Assembly: GCA_003049485.1 (NCBI GenBank)
Contig: PYST01000608.1
Location: 1 to 12,690 of the forward strand
Direction: 5' to 3'
Length of the DNA: 12,690 nucleotides
From: Ophioceras dolichostomum
Lineage: Eukaryota > Ascomycota > Sordariomycetes > Magnaporthales > Ophioceraceae
Shown: positions 8,735 through 12,690 of the stretch, one piece after another
Layout of the letters: every line of letters starts with the position of its first letter
Position numbering within the stretch: position 1 is the stretch's first letter
The notes under the pieces: model-generated
What the model was told of the DNA's origin: nothing
What the model saw: only the letters and a program-made list of their open reading frames with translations
Database searches by the model: none
Made by a program: the position numbers and the translations under genes

Positions 8735-8936
8735 GGTGGCGGGAGTCGATCAGCTAAGGGCTGGTTGAGACAAGAGAAGATCGTGTTCCCGGGTCGTGTC
8801 ACGACTTCAAACGAACTGATGATGGGGATATGGCGAAGGGGAAGCGAAAAGGAAAGCAAGATCGGAGTCGTACAAAAGGGACCCTTGGAGACAAGATTTT
8901 GGGTGGATCGTCCCGAGCGGTGGGACAGCCTTTATA
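8735..8936 (-). promoter_or_regulatory. Probable core promoter and 5' UTR of DUR3
   Basis: On the minus strand a TATA box (GTATAAAGG, with TATAAA at 8936-8931) lies about 200 nt before the ATG. It is followed by a pyrimidine-rich stretch at roughly 8865-8825 (CTTTCCTTTTCGCTTCCCC) typical of fungal start-site regions. The start codon has the favourable context CCGCCACCATGAC. A transcription start around 8900 would be expected from the TATA spacing. This is inference from motif placement only. Confidence 0.55.
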
Positions 8937-8980
8937 CCACGAGCTCCCTCAGGCAAAGAGCTTCTGTCCGTACATCGGCA

Positions 8981-9001
8981 TCGCTGCTCGCTGCTCGCTG
9001 C
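8981..9001. repeat. Heptamer tandem repeat (TCGCTGC x3)
   Basis: There are three perfect head-to-tail copies of TCGCTGC upstream of the urea transporter's TATA box. No binding protein is recognised for it. Confidence 0.85.
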
Positions 9002-9095
9002 TTGCGCCTGATGGAGGGAAGGTGTGGAGGAGGGCTGGGATATCCCGCACCATGCAAATGAGAGGAGCACGAGCTCGCTCCATCTGAGGCAGCAC

Positions 9096-9108
9096 AGATA
9101 GCAGATAA
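9096..9108 (+). promoter_or_regulatory. Paired GATA-factor motifs upstream of DUR3
   Basis: AGATAG (9096-9101) and AGATAA (9103-9108) both match HGATAR, the binding consensus of the fungal nitrogen regulators AreA/NIT2, and sit seven bases apart. They lie about 365 nt upstream of the urea transporter start. Closely spaced GATA pairs are known functional arrangements in nitrogen-regulated fungal promoters, and DUR3-type permeases are usually under nitrogen metabolite repression. Single GATA motifs are frequent by chance, so binding here is a hypothesis. Confidence 0.4.
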
Positions 9109-10025
9109 GTCGAGCGGTGGACACGGGAACGAATCAGAAGCTCGAGAGAGCTCGAAAGCTTACCCCTGTCGGCATGTCTTGCTCATGTACTACGTCGTAG
9201 TCACACCCCAACATGCAGGCACTCTGCCGCTAGCCAGAGTGGATTATTGGGCCTCCAGCGCTCCAATATCATCGACGTGAGGTCAAGGCCGTAGTGCGAT
9301 AGAGCAGGTTCGCAGATGGACGTCCGGTTCTGTGGCTGGTGTGTAGATAGTGGCCGGTCATCAGAGCGTGCATGCCATCAATGGGGCCCAACATGCCCAT
9401 ATCGTTGTGTTGTCCCCCGCCAGGATGGCATGGACCACATAAGCAAGAGAGGATTAACAGAGGAAGGAGCTCAGATTGCGATACAAAAGCCTGGGGGATC
9501 CTGCCCACTTCTCCATTTCCCCAGAGGAAAACGGTCCCCCAACGACCAAGGTGGCGAGAGAAACAGAAGGTGGCGGCGGATGGGCCGTCAGCACAAAAGG
9601 ACTACCCCGAGACCGCCTACTTGGGCTTAGCTGTAAAGGTATGTCGAGGGTGAAACAAACGATGATGGCTCACGGCGCCCTAAAAAAAGGATGTGCCATG
9701 CAGCAAGCAGATGGGGCTGGCTGGCAGTCGGTCGCGAGAGATAAGCAACCCGCTCGTTGTGTCCAGCGTTGCTCCAAACATTGGGCGGAGGGGAGTTGTT
9801 CGAATCGATAAGTCATTGATTTTAGCTTCGGCTCCAGACATCCCCCGCGACCCCAATCAGCCAATCGGGGAAAGCGTCAGTGCCTCCTTCAGCCCTGGCT
9901 GGCGGGATGTTGGGTTTGGGGAAAGCACAACTGCTGGGAAAGAAAGAGAGCAAGCGGCGATGACCTATCAAGATCATGTCACTAGCGTTTCGTCTCTCTA
10001 TTATGGAGGGCGAATCTGGCTTAAG

Positions 10026-10111
10026 AAATTTCTTTTTTTTTCAGTCGCTTTTGCGCGCTCTATTTTTTTCTTTCCTTTAATTCACCCGCCCTTTCAACTT
10101 CTTTTTTTTCG
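10026..10111 (+). promoter_or_regulatory. Polypyrimidine tract, promoter-like
   Basis: The plus strand carries several runs of seven to nine T interleaved with CTTT and CTTTCC, a composition common just upstream of transcription starts in filamentous fungi. No open frame of interest follows on the plus strand, so it could serve a non-coding transcript, be a nucleosome-depleted site in the DUR3 upstream region, or be simple low-complexity sequence. Confidence 0.3.
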
Positions 10112-10667
10112 CGACAATTCGAGAGAGGAAGAAGGCTGGGTGTGTCGCAAATCATCAGTGGATGGATTAGCATGGGGGTTTTCGTAGGGCGTGGGGTGGG
10201 GGAACCGTGTACGGAATAGGGCAATCCTTTCCTCCCAGCAGCGTAGTGGGGAAGCAGAGACCCCCGCTTGCCTCCCGATGCGGGACCCGGGGAATTGATT
10301 ACTCGATAACATTGGCGAATGACAGCCATCATCACTTTTGGGGTGCCTGATAAGGGACTTCTTGCTTGCCAACTGCAAGCTCTTGCGACATCCCTCCTCC
10401 CTCCTCTCACTTTTCTGGTTTGTTCACATCGGTATTTGGGGTCTGGTGCTACGACGTCGAGACGCTCGGCGACTTCCGACACCCACCCACCCATAGCTAG
10501 CGGCTAAGCATGGGGAGATAACGTCCAGTGGTGCCTTTGGCCAATGACAGTCATCAGTTGCCAATGTCTCTGACAGAGAGAAACGGAGGCCAGTCGGAGT
10601 GATGCCATGGCTGAGAGGGCTTGCTCGGTTGACGACTCCGCGGAGGTTCCTGTTCCCGTGAAGTCCG

Positions 10668-10740
10668 CTTTTTTTTTTTTAAATAACGATAATTTTTATT
10701 CTTTTTGTTGATAATGTCCCGTAGTTTTTGTCTGTAGCGA
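10668..10740. other. AT-rich island
   Basis: A run of about 11 T is followed by AAATAACGATAA and T-rich sequence, in clear contrast with the G/C-rich surroundings. It includes two HGATAR motifs (10687-10692 and 10709-10714). It may be an intergenic spacer or relic; nothing in it identifies a function. Confidence 0.5.
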
Positions 10741-12139
10741 CCTAGCTAGTATATTTCGACGGCGTCAAACACGACTGTGCTATTGTCACAACCAAACAAG
10801 CAAACCCAGTGTGATGCCCCCAGCATTCACAGGCAGGTCTGGCACATGTTATTAGCTACGAGAGCTTATCTCTAGCAAGCACGCTTAGCTTGCACATGTC
10901 CCGCCCCCCAAGCCAGCCACTAAAACTTTCACCAGACTTGGCAGTGAGCAATTTGTCACTCGTTACTATAGGTAAGTACATATATCTGCGGTTGCTTAAA
11001 ACTCAATATTCGCTGCAGGTGAGGTCTCATTGGCCGATAAGGAGGACACCCTTCTTTCGTCCCTTCCACTCCTTCGGAAGATGTTCTAGAAGCTCGCCTA
11101 CCTCCCAATCATGCAGATAGGGACTGTCTTGCAGGCGAGCTGAAAGCTGCATGAGAGGTTGGGATGGACGAAAAGTGTCGCGTGGCATGCAGTTCGTCTA
11201 AAGCACTCTATCCTCGCATCCTCGTCCCCCGTCCCCTGGTCCCCTCGTCCACTCATCCCCCCAAAAATGTAATGCTCGTCCTCCTGCCGATGATGCGTGA
11301 TTCGCCCGTTGCTTCAGTCGCCGTGTTCGAGAAGAGACTGAACCTCCCACGCCAAGGAAGAGTCTTTCGCTGGATGTGGCGCTCGTTAGCGTCGATGCCT
11401 GCAATGAGACCGCGAGAAGGGGCTGGAGTTGCCAGGTATGGTAATGCAGTTTGATAAACATAACGTTTTTGCTTGTGAAAGCGAGGAAGGGCGACACCGG
11501 CGGCGGACTGCGTGGGAATGGGCAATATCGAAGGAGAATCTTCGGCTTTCATGAGATGAAAGCAGGGAGCCGTCCGGTGATCGGACATTCTAGTATGAAT
11601 GCATGAAGGTAAGGGCCCTCGGATATTGACGTACGTAGGACGGAGCTGTTCATGTGGTCGGGATGCAGAGCTTATGCTCCTACTACTACTACTGTATGGA
11701 AAATACTAGCTGGATACGGTTCGTTCCTATGTCTACCCCGTCCTGGCGGCCAGGAGGCTTCTCAACAAGCCACTTTCGCGAAAGGGACTAGATACAAACC
11801 ACACATGATTGGTAGCCTACAGAGCTTGGTCAAAACCCGGAAGAGACGTGTGTGGCTGGGCCGTCAGCCGGACGGATTAGACGTTACATGGCCCTGCCTT
11901 GCACCTTGTGCAAATACCAACTTGTTGGCTGGTGTCACAAAGCCTGCAAGGGATTGTGAGAAAGGATGGTGATATACAGTGGACTATCGAGGTAAGTAGC
12001 TGCTATCTACATGCAACACTATTCCTATACTTCACGACGGTCTCGCCTCATCGATATTATACATGTCTGCCGTCTGCTTTCCATCTTCCCGCAAAGCAAC
12101 CCCAAATGACGGTTCTAGGGATGACACGAAGCCATCAAA

Positions 12140-12690
12140 TTACTCATCGTCCTCATCCCTCTGAACATCATCCAAATTATCCAACCTCTCAACCCCCAAC
12201 TCCCGTCCAACCCTTTCCCAAAACCCCGCGCTCACAGTCCTAAACGTCTCGGCCACCTCCAACGGCCAGCACCACCACACAGTAAGCAACAGCACCGCTA
12301 TCTCCGTCCCAGTCCACTTCAGCCACTCCCTCCTATCTCCTCCTCCTTTTCGTCCCTGTCCCTGTCCCATCACCAACGCCGCCACAGCAGTGACAGTCGC
12401 CGCCGCGCCCATTGCCGCCGCCATCATGCCGACGGTACGCGAGAGCAGCCGGTTTCGGCACTGCTGCTCCGCGAGCCAGTCCACGAACGCGTCGAACGGG
12501 TTCGGGCCGGGATCGCGCAGCGCGTAGACGCCGAGGCAGTGGCACGTGCTTCGCAGGCGGGTAGTGCAGTACACGGAGCGGGCGTGGCCGGCGGAGGAGA
12601 TGAGGTGGAGGGGGAAGGCGAGGGGCGTGGACGGGTTGAGGATGTCGAGGAGGTAGTGCGGGCGGGGGCGGACGTAGAGTGGTTTGGGGG
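12140..12690 (-). CDS. Unrecognised membrane protein, C-terminal part
   Basis: An open frame enters from the right edge of the window and runs without a stop to TAA at 12142-12140, about 182 residues. The start codon and N terminus lie outside. The visible part has a cysteine-containing segment (YCTTRLRSTCHCLGVYALRD) and an amphipathic stretch (DAFVDWLAEQQCRNRLLSR). Two hydrophobic segments follow, likely membrane-spanning (about MMAAAMGAAATVTAVAALVM and EIAVLLLTVWWCW), separated by a short basic loop. The C-terminal tail is strongly acidic (DNLDDVQRDEDDE). Codons are strongly G/C-ending, which supports real coding. I do not recognise the family; a fungus-specific small membrane protein is the best description. 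An intron further upstream cannot be judged. Confidence 0.65.
   Translation of the reverse strand, partial: PKPLYVRPRPHYLLDILNPSTPLAFPLHLISSAGHARSVYCTTRLRSTCHCLGVYALRDPGPNPFDAFVDWLAEQQCRNRLLSRTVGMMAAAMGAAATVTAVAALVMGQGQGRKGGGDRREWLKWTGTEIAVLLLTVWWCWPLEVAETFRTVSAGFWERVGRELGVERLDNLDDVQRDEDDE

Larger units (their letters stand above)
9171..12139. other. Long intergenic region without a supportable gene
   Basis: Nearly 3 kb between the DUR3 promoter and the next gene contains only short open frames without domains or coherent codon bias. Further HGATAR motifs occur at 9739-9744, 9806-9811, 9965-9970 (minus strand), 10304-10309, 10348-10353, 10516-10521, 10687-10692 and 10709-10714. Isolated strong intron donors (GTAAGT at about 10974 and 11991) have no coding exon that I can attach to them. 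A short (TAC)4 tract lies at 11681-11692. A small, non-coding or heavily spliced gene cannot be excluded. Confidence 0.5.

Noticed and set aside
9779..9830. GTTCGAATC, resembling a tRNA B box
   Set aside because: No A box at the right distance and no foldable cloverleaf with acceptor stem pairing was found around it.
10973..11022. Possible 49-nt intron (GTAAGT...GCTGCAG)
   Set aside because: The splice-like ends are good, but neither side has a supportable coding exon and no clear branch site is present.
11164..11588. Overlapping plus (11164-11454) and minus (11588-11253) frames of about 100 codons
   Set aside because: Both strands are open over the same bases with no domain, and neither has convincing codon preference.

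Overview
The window reads as genomic DNA of a filamentous ascomycete (Pezizomycotina, probably a Sordariomycete). The evidence is short spliceosomal introns with GTRAGT donors and CTAAC/CTAAT-type branch sites, codons rich in third-position G/C, a pyrimidine-rich tract ahead of a start codon, and a DUF3176-like gene, a family I know only from fungi. No bacterial signal, tRNA, rRNA or CRISPR array was seen.

Left part (1-4800) is a decayed, repeat-bearing tract. At 859-1149 lies a solo LTR (TGT...ACA) flanked by the 5-bp duplication ATATC. It contains a single N at 994 between two identical 62-bp copies, which looks like an unmerged assembly join. Next come two divergently oriented broken genes. 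A minus-strand DUF3176-like membrane protein pseudogene (2782 to 1196) has one intron, a frameshift and a premature TAG. A plus-strand multi-exon pseudogene of unrecognised family (3219 to 4798) has three in-frame stops and two frame breaks. The four premature stops are all TAA or TAG and could all come from CAA or CAG by C-to-T change, as in RIP.

Middle part (5818-8734, minus) holds the one intact gene. It is a six-exon DUR3-type urea/sodium symporter whose 686-residue protein can be read without a break after removing five introns. It has a well-placed start context, a TATA box about 200 bp upstream and GATA motifs further upstream, which would suit nitrogen control.

Right part is a 3.4-kb stretch (8735-12139) with no gene I can support. 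It contains scattered GATA motifs, a polypyrimidine tract and an AT-rich island. At the right edge is the 3' end of another minus-strand gene (12140-12690), an unrecognised membrane protein that continues beyond the window.

The genes do not form a cluster or pathway. No urease, amidolyase or other partner of urea uptake is visible. I did not find a convincing new biological system; the most informative signals are the LTR insertion, the assembly scar and the paired pseudogenes.
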